Source: Corticium candelabrum (taxonomy: Eukaryota > Porifera > Homoscleromorpha > Homosclerophorida > Plakinidae). Taken from it: 64,000 bases of DNA. Below, one piece after another: positions 1 to 11,100 of this stretch; the first letter of the stretch is position 1, and every line of letters starts with the position of its first letter. The notes beneath the pieces were generated by a model. That model was given only the letters and a program-made list of their open reading frames with translations. It searched no databases and was not told where the DNA came from. The translations under genes and the position numbers were made by a program. The stretch is from contig NC_085085.1 of the NCBI RefSeq assembly GCF_963422355.1, positions 16,273,588 through 16,337,587 of the forward strand, read 5' to 3'.

Positions 1-603
1 CTGGAAGCAAGGAACTGCATCATCTAAGTGAAAAGATGATGAATTAAGATGCCAGATACATGTATTTTTTGAAACAGGCTGGCATTTTTGAAGCACAATG
101 TATTTGTTGAAGTTAAGATTTATCTGATTTAACATCTTGAGGGATATGAGAGGATCCTGAAAGACTCAAGAATCTAAGCTGGATTGGCTGGGGAGCTAAA
201 AACATGCATGCTCTAAAGAAAGTGGAGAACAACACTAATTGTATCTTGATAACTTTGCATTTCTGAGGTGTCATTGAGAGCTCTATATACGTTTGAGCTG
301 TTATACACAAGAGTACTTTGGATTCTGAACAACAGAGTTATTTCTTACATTACATGTATACTAGAGTATTACAAGGTAACTAGGACATACTACTCAAGCG
401 ATTAAGTGACTAAGAGATTTAGTGATGTCTGCCAGCTTGGTTTTATATAAGCATGCTTATACTCATGTAGACCCCATGTCTAGTTGTTTTATATGTTTAA
501 ATCTGTATCAATGGACACATACAGTATATGCCAGCAGGCAGGCGAACACACTTAATATATCCAGCAGTTTGCCGGTAAAGTAATTTATGTGTTTGTTAAT
601 TAG
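1..603. other. No gene seen; probably intron of the kinase gene
   Basis: No convincing exon, RNA gene or repeat is visible here. The segment ends in a plausible splice acceptor (TTAG) directly before the kinase exon, so most of it is probably intron. Confidence 0.4.
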
Positions 604-1058
604 CTACTTCAAAGAGATCCTGACAAGCGATTAGGTTGTTCTTCTTTTCAACGTGGAGAGACAGCTGCAAGCATAAAGGAACAATCATTTTTCAGCTGCC
701 ATTTTCAAACCAAATCTGACGGTGATGACAAAACATGTGGCTCCCATCTCCAAACCAAGGCTGAGGGCAATGACGAAACACCTACCTGCTCACACATTCA
801 TTGGACGTGGGAGCAACTAGAAAGAAGAAAAGTTCGACCACCATTTGTTCCTATACTAGTAATAATTACTTATTCGTTTCTATCGAATGGATGTATTAAT
901 TTAAAGATTTTTAGATTTCTAATCGTGACCTTCGCTATGTGGATCGAGATATTCTAGATGATAAATGCTCATTTGACAATCTTCCAGGTAGAAGAAAAGG
1001 AGAAACAAAATTGTGTTATCTGGAAGACTTTGATTATGCAACACCATTGCCGCAGTGA
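604..1058 (+). CDS. AGC-family Ser/Thr protein kinase, last two exons (5' part outside window)
   Basis: Two exons, 604-858 and 915-1058 (phase 0, 56-nt intron), encode the end of a kinase C-lobe and the AGC tail. The kinase signature is visible: LLQRDPDKRLGC near the start, then W-x-x-LERRKVRPPF, the usual end of an AGC catalytic domain. The last 47 residues form a tail ending in LEDFDYATPLPQ. This resembles an AGC hydrophobic motif with an acidic residue in place of the phosphosite, as in PKN and atypical PKC. The RLGC and PPFVP strings fit PKC or GRK-like kinases; I cannot decide between them. An odd feature is an imperfect tandem duplication of about 15 codons (about 696-785, CHFQTKSDGDDKT / SHLQTKAEGNDET) between the FF of the C-lobe and the final W-x-x-L. 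The family normally has only a few residues there. Confidence 0.75.
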
Positions 1059-1165
1059 TATCTGTATTAATTTTGATTTTTGATATTTATCTTTTATGTT
1101 AGTGTACGCAGGACGCAATTGCAAAGTTAGCGCACTTTAGTCATCTACGACGTGGCTTCTCCGAG

Positions 1166-4100
1166 ATGCGGAAAGCCGTCACCAAGCGTTCGCGAGTTGT
1201 TTTCATCTTGTTGGCTTCACTACTCATTGTGTTGACTTATTGGTTCGTTGGCAATGAGGTAGAACCAGTGACCAGCTCTGCAATTGCAACGAGCAGTAAG
1301 AACAGTGATCATGATCAAACGTAGTTTGGTCTGTTGTTTTCATGATGTAATAGTCAGTGTTTATCTTTGGATTAAATGCGTACTGGAGTCGACGGTTGCT
1401 ATGACGCACTGTTGGTACCAAATTCACGAATTGTTCTGGTAGAAATCAATGTTAATTATTTTAATTAAATAAAGCTACATGGACTTAATTCGGATCAGTC
1501 AATTAAAGTGCGTGGTTTTTGGGGAATTAGTCAAAATATATTAAAATATATGTAATAGTATTGAAAGAATTTGGAATACAAGTACATTGTAACTCAAACT
1601 GTATGCATCATTATTATTAGCATGCTCTCTCGCTCTCTCGCACACACAAAATGCAAAAATGGCAAATGGATAAGGAGCTGCCGTTCATTACAGTTACGTC
1701 CCCAGCCAGATGGCTGGGTTCCTGTGCACTATGCAGGAGCTATGGTCCATGCTAAGCAATTTCCTGGAGCTTGGCCAGGTGCTCGCAAGAGCACCGACTG
1801 CGACACCAACTGTGGTGTGGGCACCCAAAGTTCCACCAGGACCCCAGTGGCTGATGGACTTTGTCGCAGTCGGGGGCCTTTGCCACCCCAGTCAAAGACC
1901 AGGTTCTCATTTATACTCTTGAGTCAAGAGAGGCAATTGTGTGTAAGTGTCTTGCCCAAGGAAGTTATGCCATAGCTTACCATCACTGTGACTTGAACCT
2001 GCAACCCTGCAAGGTCCTGGATGTGATCACCCCATAAGATAACTCTCTAACCAACTGAGCTATAGCACCTGAGCTACACACACACACACACACACACCCC
2101 TGGGCTTCATGTCTTTGTGAACAATGATGGTTGCAAGGCTGCCACCATTCTTACTTATTAATGTTTAGTTATTTACAAACATTGAGGAACAGATTGTCTC
2201 CCCCTCCTCTCTGGAGAGAACTAAACCTCCTGTTTAAAGTATGACTGCTGTTCGTTGGGTAGACATTACAGCTGATTGGACTGTAATTACACTGAATAAT
2301 GGCATCTTTGTGTTGTCTGGTATTGTTTTTGTGATACAGGTGCTGATCAAATGAGACGGAAACAACGCAAACACGAGGATCATAAAAAGGAAGCAATTGG
2401 TAAGAAGTCCTCGGCCAAGGTTCAGTCAGTTGAGAAGGTGTCAATACAAGATGTTCATCCTGTAAGTAAAATTTCTCTTTTCTTTACAGTAGCTGTTTTT
2501 TTGTGGGACATACTTATTTGATGCCATACTGCTCCTACTGTTTTTCGAGACTAATTCTTTTCAAGACTCCAAAAATAATTTAGAATTTTGTAATTTTTTG
2601 AGGTCTTGATGTGTGCAATATTAGTAGCTAGGATCCATGGCCCGTTCTTCGTACGGGCAAGATACTGTAGTGTAAAGATAAGTGTGTGAACACGTCATGT
2701 GCAGTCTTTGTTGCGAGGTCCCGGATGTGCTGAATGAATTTGAATCTTGCTCTTCGCGCTTGTTTTGATAAAAATCGACACACTCCCCGTGTAGCGCTTG
2801 CTGCAGAGAACGTGTAGGTTGGATTCAGTGCAAATGCAATCAGAATTTGGAGAGAAACGAAAGCGCTAGAAGAGTAAGTTTTGTCGGCAAGAGATATTCG
2901 ATTGCTCGAAGCTTTGCGAAGAACAGCAATGCATACAGTCTACACAGGACTGGTGTGGGCGTGTGTTCGAATGAACTGGAATGTGTAGTGTTTGCGTCAT
3001 CGAGAAAATTTTACGCGGGGGGGTCGACCCTCGAGAGGGGACCCGGTGCAAATTTTTTAAATTTTTTTACGCAAACCTTCCCCTGTGCGTGCCGATTTCG
3101 GTTGCGAACGGACAAAAGACGTGGCCGCCAAACGCGAACACACACACACACAGACAGACAGACAGACAATTTGAGCTTTATATATTAGATTTTTGTTTTA
3201 ATTATTTGATTATTTATTCTTTCAAACTAATTCAATTCTCTAAACATTTCTAGTTGGCATCTTGAGCTGCACACTTTCGTCTAGCGACTATTTTTTATGA
3301 TGTTTCTTGCACATGCAGAAACCGAAAGCCTAGACAAGCAACTATTTTTGAGACCATATTTTTCTGTTATTCTATTATTGTTTGAAGGCAAAATTTTTGA
3401 AAAGATTATTACTCGAAAAACATTAGGAGCAGTAGGGTAAGTGGTTCTTTCCTGTGTCTAAGCCCTAAGGACAGACAGAGTAAAGCAGTCTGTAGTAGAC
3501 AACCTTTTAAATGTGCAAGGGGTGTGGAAGGTATAGCAGGTTGCATGTTTGCCAGCTTAAAGGGGCACACTGCTGATGCTAGTGCATGCATATTCCATGT
3601 CTTTGAAAATGGTGCACTCTTTCAAAGGCTTAGTAACCACGAAGACTTAGACACTCTAATTTGCACTGAATGCAAAGCTGACTGAAGTCTCTCTATAGCC
3701 TGAATTGGAAGGATCAAGACATTGCAGTATGAGGTTGCGTTAGACTGTGTCTAGTAGCTAGGCCTTTTAGATTAGCATGACGAGGCGTCATGCAGCCAGA
3801 TGTGAATAGTTAGGTGTTAGGTATGGACTGACCTCTTACCTCTAGGGTATGCATGGTTTGATGGATTTTGACGACTTTAGAATTACTATAAATTGGCCAC
3901 TTTGTTGTACTTCCGTATAGATGATCATAGCGTGCCATGAGTCATAGGAAGTGTGCCAGTAATGTCAGCTGTTATTATCATAGACTTCTTCTGTTTCACG
4001 TTTGTAGTTTTGTGATAACGTGCTCTTGTTGTCTACATTCGCTAGGTTCCTCACATCTTCTAGACAGGGTACAGTACAAGTTCCTGCACATAAAAAACCT

Positions 4101-5346
4101 TACTAATTAATACTAAAATGCTTTTTTTGGGTGTGAATGCCTTTTGTGTCATGCTATGCACAGATTTCTACCTGTGTAGCTCTGCCATATTATTCAATAT
4201 TGGTATACTTGCATGTAATGTACCTGAGCGTATTGGTGTGTACCTTCTAATGTAGTCTACTTCACCAGGTGTCACTTTCTCTATTCAGGCATGTTGCTTT
4301 TGTGTAGACGGCATTTCTCAGTAAAATATTGCTGCATACACGGGCATTAGATCATACCACTAAATTCAACTTTACACTTTAGTGCCCGTTTTTGTGTTGT
4401 CGTTTGTCACATAAATTGTATGCCTCTGTCAGCAAGTGGTTATTTTATTCTATAGGCAGCCGACATGAAAATGGAACCATCTGCCAACACTTTGTGGGTA
4501 TAGAACTATACGTACATTCTCTGTCTTGTTGTTTGTAATTGACTTGTTTACTAGCAACTTCAAGCAAAACGGAATGCTACCCTTCACCGAGCTTGTGGAG
4601 GCATCCGCATGCCATTGGTCAAACTCACTGCTGATGAGCAATTGACTCTTTTTAAGCACATGATTGTTGATGATGCTCACAAAATCATTTACTGCTATGT
4701 CCCCAAAGCAGCGTGTGCTAACTGGAAGAAGGTAATACAAGTAATGCAAGGGCGATACCCAAGCTTCAAATCGATCAACAAAACCGACCACTTTGCACTT
4801 GACTTTATGTACAAATACTCAAAACAGGAAATCATGTACAGACTTCGACACTATTTTAAGTTCACCTTTGTTCGTCATCCTTTGAGTCGACTTGTTTCAG
4901 CATTTAGGAACAAACTTCATGAAAACATTGTCGAGTACCATAGAAAATACGGCATCCCTATCATCAAACGTTATCGTAAAAACTATGACCAGGATACAAA
5001 AGGTGATGATGTAAAGTTTGAGGAATTTGTGCATTATTTGATTGATTTGCCAACGAAACGAATGAATGAACATTGGCGACCTTACGCAGAGTTATGTCAG
5101 CCATGTCATGTAACATACAACTTCATTGGTTTGTATGAAAGTCTAGAAGATGATGCGAATGCAGTGTTGGAGCATGTAGGAGCCAAATTACGTTGGCCTC
5201 AACGTCAGCATTTCTATAAGCCAACTACGACTGAAGAAATTGTGAAACTATACAAGGAGGTGCCACCTGATCTTATTCAAAAACTTGTAGCAAAATACAA
5301 GAAAGACTTGGATATGTTCGGTTATGCTTCAAGTGAGTACCTATGA
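1166..5346 (+). CDS. Carbohydrate sulfotransferase, HNK1ST/CHST8-14 family
   Basis: Four exons: 1166-1295, 2340-2461, 4456-4497 (small, tentative) and 4555-5346. Phases agree and give about 361 aa, typical of the family (Sulfotransfer_2). It is a type II Golgi membrane protein: a basic N-terminus, one signal-anchor helix (VVFILLASLLIVLTYWFVG), then a Lys-rich stem. The catalytic exon has the 5'-phosphosulfate-binding loop VPKAACANWKKV and the 3'-phosphate-binding motif FVRHPLSRLVSAFRNK, so it should transfer sulfate from PAPS to a glycan hydroxyl. The acceptor sugar cannot be told from sequence. Intron 1 contains a SINE and intron 2 a Helitron-like element. An AATAAA lies at 5387-5392, and the stop is only 83 bp from the stop of the convergent palmitoyltransferase gene. 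Confidence 0.9.
1650..2070 (-). repeat. tRNA-derived SINE
   Basis: Read on the minus strand from 2070, the head is tRNA-like. An A-box-like TAGCTCAGTTGGTTAGAG is followed by a B box GGTTCAAGTC (complement of about 1990-1999) at normal tRNA spacing. Next comes a conserved SINE core, CTTGGGCAAGACACTT then CACAATTGCCTCTCT, of the type shared by many invertebrate SINEs. The 3' end is not clear. It sits in intron 1 of the sulfotransferase. It is not a functional tRNA, because the acceptor stem does not pair. Confidence 0.75.
2628..3189 (-). mobile_element. Non-autonomous Helitron-like element, copy P
   Basis: On the minus strand the element starts A|TCTAATATATAAAGCTC, followed by a (GTCT)n run near the 5' end. 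It finishes with a small hairpin (GCCCGT, 7-nt loop, ACGGGC), nine bases, and CTAG. These are Helitron landmarks: 5' TC after A, a 3' hairpin and CTRR. The body is closely similar to 22849-23418. It has no coding capacity and lies in intron 2 of the sulfotransferase gene. Confidence 0.7.
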
Positions 5347-5429
5347 TTCTTGTGTATACAAAGCAATTTAATTGCAGCCCGTAGTAAATAAAATATTACA
5401 AGTAGTGAAAACTGATCCAGTCAGCAGCG

Positions 5430-5743
5430 CTAAACTATGTCCTCTTGTTGCTGTTGATTGTATGTATTATTCATTGGCCTTATGACTTGAAAGTATTCAA
5501 GGTAGTTGTTCACAATTCCACGACTGTAAGGATTCTGAAATGTCCCCTTAGATGTGTGAAATGCAGCATAGCGATTCATGTTCCACCACTCATTTGTTGT
5601 CAAGTTTCTTCCGGCGATCACAACCTGGCAACAAATGAAATGAAGTGCAATGCAAGTATATAGACATACAGACAGACACGCAGACTGACAAATATTTACA
5701 TGCAGGCAGATGCATGCACATGTACACACCCACACACCCACAT

Positions 5744-5796
<53 letters not shown>

Positions 5797-8100
5797 CACA
5801 CCATGTAATTAATAATTAACTTAAATGCATACACACTATACTATGATTCTACAAGCATTAGAGTGTTACTGCTACAACAATAACAATACAGTACTCTGAA
5901 CTCACCTGGAAAAGAAAGAGGCAAATCACTCCTGGTGTCAATAGCAGACACACTCCTCCACCAAGCAAAACAATCCAATCACGTCCAGAATGATAGAGAG
6001 CGATGAAAGCCCAAAACAGAGTAAACAAACTGGTGACTGTGTTAGTGAACAAGAACCCCAAGAAAGCAGACCTAGAAAGAGGATTAGAGTAAGTTACAAA
6101 ACGAGCAAGATTCTACTTTTAGATTAGTAAACCTGTTGTTGTAGCCGATGCAGTTGTTGATGTATGGACAGTGATGATCAAAGTGGCTAACGCAGCGATT
6201 GCATGCCCTGCAGTGTTTTGAGCGCGGTGGTTTTACAATTCGACATGTATGGCATAGACTGGCCAGAGGACTAGATGTATCTGCCTTTGCCCATGATTTA
6301 TAGTTGCTTACCTGTAGTCCAAGAGATACAACACAACAGGCAGACATAGTCACACATACCACAGTCACATACACAGAGACAGCAGAAGACAAACAAAGGG
6401 CAGAGGACAGACAGACGCAAACAGACAGACCAACACCATACACACTATACATAATATTATATATTACTATTAATGTCGGTAGACTAATATGATTAAACTG
6501 GTTAATGTATGCCTCATCTAGATTGTCTATTATTTACCTCTCGTAAAGCTCTAGAATACTCCTCACTGTTTGTTGCAATGAATCCGGGATCACAACAATT
6601 GGCAAAGAAGAATAAAACCCACATGATGATGTTAGTAACCCAAAACAAAAGATGAGCACCAAAATGAGTATTTAGTGACCAAGGGATGACCTGAAGATAC
6701 ACTTGAGAGTAAGAACATTTAAAGTGTAGAAACAATGTGCATGAACCTTTAACAGATATGTAGGATAGCCCCAGAAAACAACCAATGTGATATAAAACCA
6801 AAGGGCAATTTTCTGCTTGCCTTCTGTGCCAAATAGCAAATTCCTGATAAAAATATGTAGCCATGTTACGGGCAAATAACGGAGCCATTACACCATTACA
6901 CTTGCCAACCGGAAATTTACTGATGATCTGAAGCTCATCTTCTGCTTGAGAAAACGAATGATATGCTTGTGTTTACGACCTTCTGCTAGTATTACGGGAG
7001 TTTTTCCATTCTTGTCTTTCCCTCTCAGTTCAACTCCCTAGACATATAAAGCATGTTTGGTGATCGACACAACAAGTGATGAAATTGTTTGTGTAAGAGA
7101 CCTGATCAACAAGCAACTCAACTGTTTTCATATCACCATTGATACAAGCCAAGTGAAGAGGTGTCTATAAGCACAACATTTGTCATCCTACTGCAGTCTT
7201 TATAAGATCTTTACTGTAAAGGAAGTGATATGGGTGGGAGGGACTGCTACAATACATTTAGTGGATTGTATAGTTCATCCAGTAAATGTACGTCTTCTTG
7301 TATTATAAATAAGTGGTTACAACTATTAAAATTTTGTGGATCGAATTACCTTATAAAACATAAAAAGCACAGGCATCGCTTAAGTATAAATCAGGTAAGT
7401 ATATATGTCAGCAGTCTTAATTGTAAAATGGTTCTGCAAGTCATACTCTATTCTACTAGCAACACAACGTGTACAGTCAGTCTCACCTGTCCATAAGAGT
7501 CAACTAATCTAGGATTAAGTCCTGAATACAACAGCAACTGGACAAGATCACTTTTCCCCTTGTATGCAGCCCAGTGTAGACAAGAATCCCCATTTTCATC
7601 TAACAAGTGCCTGTCGGCTCCCTTTCCAAGCAAGTAACCGACCATCATTGCTTTCCCAGCCATTGCAGCAACCAACAGAGAACTCCTGCCAGTGCCGTCT
7701 GTCACGTCTATATGAACACCCTCTTTCAAAAGCAAGTCAACAGCTTCGATCTGTTCCCGTGTTGCTGCCCAGTGAATGGGTCTCATAGCTTCTTTGTTTT
7801 GGCAAGGGTTGTTGATGGGAGCGCGAAGTGAGATGAAAAGTTTGATCAGTTCCACATGTCCGCCATGACAAGCCCAATGAAAAATCGTAGCTTTATTTTC
7901 GTCAGTCTGTTGGAAGACATCGTCACCGCACTCTCCTATCAGCTCTTCACATTTATCATAGAAACTGAAAAATCATACTTGCCATTAATTAACCAGTTAC
8001 CTGACGTTATTTACAAAGATGATGAGTAGGTAATGGTTTACCCTCGTTTCACTGCTTTAAATAACTTCTGTAAGTCGGTTTCGTTTTCTTGATGAAACAT
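5430..8100 (-). CDS. Ankyrin-repeat DHHC palmitoyltransferase, ZDHHC17/ZDHHC13 (HIP14) type
   Basis: Nine exons on the minus strand: 8100-8042, 7964-7487, 7164-7102, 7037-6910, 6843-6747, 6690-6538, 6311-6133, 6071-5906 and 5624-5430. All phases agree, giving about 505 aa. The N-terminal half has ankyrin repeats ([67 protein letters not shown]). Then come hydrophobic segments, a DHHC zinc-binding cysteine-rich domain with catalytic [15 protein letters not shown], two more membrane segments, and the [11 protein letters not shown] motif (TTxE) followed by NPYSRG. It should S-acylate ankyrin-recruited substrates at Golgi or vesicle membranes. It is shorter than human HIP14 (about 630 aa). The intron between 6910 and 6843 is only 66 nt. 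The reading frame is open upstream to an ATG at 8145, so the start is not certain. Confidence 0.92.
5744..5793. repeat. (AC)n microsatellite
   Basis: A long AC-repeat tract in the last intron of the DHHC gene. Its antisense reading gives only poly Cys-Val ORFs. Confidence 0.95.
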
Positions 8101-8182
8101 GCCGCTAGTAAGAGCATCTATTTTCTTGTCCAATCTTTGCAGCATCTTCTCGAACTTACACCGTGTCCGACCACGTGGTCAC
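8101..8182. promoter_or_regulatory. Candidate bidirectional promoter, DHHC gene / NIPSNAP
   Basis: If the DHHC gene starts at 8100 (-) and NIPSNAP at 8183 (+), only 82 bp separate the two start codons. That matches the other tight divergent pairs in this window. No TATA box is visible. Both genes have in-frame upstream ATGs inside this gap (8145 minus, 8099 plus), so the 5' ends may overlap instead. Confidence 0.45.
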
Positions 8183-11100
8183 ATGAGACAAATGTCCCGT
8201 ATAGGAAGAGTTAGAGAGATGTGGAAGGTGAGGCAAGGTTTTGCGCCCTTGAAGAGATGTTTCTCAGTCTCAGCATCATGCAAGAATGTGTATGAGCTGT
8301 CAATTGATACGATGAAACCATCCAAGTTGCCAGCTTACGCAAATGCAGTTGGACGTTTGATTTCTCATGGTCAAGAGTCAACACTTCTAGGGGCGTTCAC
8401 AACATATCTGGGTGGCGAGAGAGGAGAATTTATTCACCTTAGAAAACACAGTGAGTTTCATAAATGAGAGTTTGTAAGAGAGACGAATGAGAGGTCGATA
8501 GACCCGGGCTGCATGGGGCAGGGTAGAGGGACTTTGTCTTTGTAAACAGTTAGACTGCGTACTGTAGCATAGGACTCAAAGATTGGTAAGAATAAATGTA
8601 ATTGAACACAAGAGACACAAGAAAGAAAACATGTATCCGTTAGCCGGCTATCCAAATGACTGAGCTGCCCCGCCTATGAAACCCCGGATGCCACATCATC
8701 TCCTTTCTACGCAAAACACAAAATTTACAGCACTATGATTATATCAGTTCTATAGCCTCTCTAAACTGTCCACTCTCCATATCTTGTAGGTGGTATCTCC
8801 TTTGTAGTACGCTGACTCCTTCTTGGCTGCTCTACTCCTGTGGCAACTTCAGGCGCACGCAACTCGTCTTCAGTACCATCGTCTAAGGACTCAGGCTCTG
8901 TGTCACTGCTAAATTGATCCTCTCGTTTGTTGTCTCTATTGCTACCTGCAACGTCTCTAGGCTCTAGATCTGGTTCATCTTGTACTAGCTGCTGGGTTGG
9001 TAGTTGATTTGACCGTGGGTGCAGTCTCAAGTGATCCACGTGAACCTTTTGTCTTACTCCCGTGTCTGTATACTGTACTGTATAATACGTCTCCCCAAAA
9101 CTTGTACTACTCTGACATTTCTCCACTTTGGCATCTTTGCGTGACGTACCAACACCATATCATATGGTCTAATTGCATTTCTCTCACTCGCTGTTTGGTC
9201 GTGGCCTCTCTTTTGTTTTGCTTGAGCCTTTTTCACCGTTTCCTTCAAAGTCTTGGTCAACACTGAGGACTTCTGTGGCGGCTTTAGTAAATCCAGTTGA
9301 CATCACAGATCCCTATTCATCAGGAGCCTTGCTGGAGAAACATTTGTAGTGCTATGGCTGGTATTTCTGTAGACTGACAAAAATCTGTCACTACCTCTTC
9401 CAAACTTGCCTTTCCGCTCTCCATGTCTTTCTTGATTGCCACTTTCAATGTTTTAACAAAACGTTCCGCTTGCCCGTTGCTTTGGGGATGGTAGGGAGGT
9501 ACTAAGGTATGACGAATACCCTGTTTCTTACAGAAAGTTCTGAATTCTGATGACACGAATTGGGGCCCATTATCTGACACGATTTGCTTTGGAATACCAA
9601 ACCTTGCGAAGATGCGACGAAGTTGAGTAATGGTTTGGCTTGCTGAAGTTGCTCCCTCATGTATCTGTATTACCTCAGTACCACAACAAACCACATTTTT
9701 GCAAAATGGTCCGGCAAAATCAATGTGAATTCTGCCCAAGGGCACTCAGGAAACTCCCATGGATGTAAGGGTACTTCTGGTGGTCTATCAGCATGCACAG
9801 CACAATTTTCACAATTTCGGGCCATACTCTCTAGATCTCTGTTGATACCTGGCCACCATATGAACCTCCGTGCAAGTTTCTTCATCCTCTCCATACCAAC
9901 GTGTGCTATGTGCAATTCTGATAGTAACTGCTCCCTCGTTGCCTTTGGAACCACTATTCTAGGTTCTTCTGCATGTTTTAGTATGCATCCGTCACACACT
10001 GACAACTGATGCTGGCATGCAACAAAATCCAAAAGAGCTTGGGTCTTAACTGTTGAAGGCCAGCCGTCATTGATGAATTTCATAACTTGTTGAAGAGTGC
10101 GATCCTGCTTTGTATATCTTTGTAGTTGATCAAAAAGAAGTGGTCCATCTTTGATGAATTGAGATTCCATTGCGGCTATATATCTTTCTGACTGATCTTC
10201 GTATTCATTTGTCTGTTCAAAATCCTCGTCATGTCCAACTGGGAGACAGGATAGACAGTCTGCATTCCCATGTTCAACTGATCGCCGGTATTGAATTTTA
10301 TAGTCATACTGTGATGACTGGAGTGCCCAGCGAGCAAGGCGCCCACTTGTTCGGGTAGGAGTTGTCAGTTTGGTAGGATCAAAAACTGTCAGTAATGGTT
10401 TATGGTCAGTTCTGAGAACTTTCTAGTCCCAAATATTATGGATAACGCCTCCAATTCTAGCTGAGAATAATTTCGTTCAGCTTTTGTCAAAGACTTTGAC
10501 GCGTACGCCACTGGATGCTCTTTCCCTTCTGTCACTTGGAACAAACATACTCCTAAGCCTTTTTTGCTTGCATTACAGGCTAGTTCCATGGGAAGAGACA
10601 TATCATATTTTGCCAGCATTGGTAAAATGGTAACTCTATTTTCACCCTTTGAAAAGCACTTTCTTGCGTTGATGACCAGTTCCATTTTGTATCTTTCTTT
10701 AGCAGTTGATTTAGAGGTAGAGTATGGCTAGACATATGTGGAAAGAATTTTCCAAAATAATTAACCATGCCTAAGAATGATCGTAACTCTGACTGGTCTT
10801 TAGGTGCTTTCATCAATTGTATTGCCTTAACTCTTTCATTTGATACTCTGATTCCTGAGCTGTCAAATATATGTCCCAAATATTGCACAGATGGTTGACA
10901 GAACGAGCATTTGTCTCTTCTAATACGGAAACCATGTTGCTGTAACTTTTGAAATACTTGGGACAAATTCTGCATGTGTTCTTGTTCATCTTTTCCTGAG
11001 ATTAGAATATCATCCATATAGATGCAAATTCCTCTCACGCCTTCCAAGACTTTGGCTATTGTTCTCTGGAAAATGGCAGGCGCTGAACTGATTCCAAACA

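Noticed and set aside
2866-3253. Open frames inside the 2.6-3.2 kb repeat
   Set aside because: They lie wholly in a non-autonomous Helitron-like element and recur in its sister copy with different frames.
8458-8655. Small ORFs repeated at 8.5 and 12.9 kb
   Set aside because: They are readings across the two LTRs, not genes.
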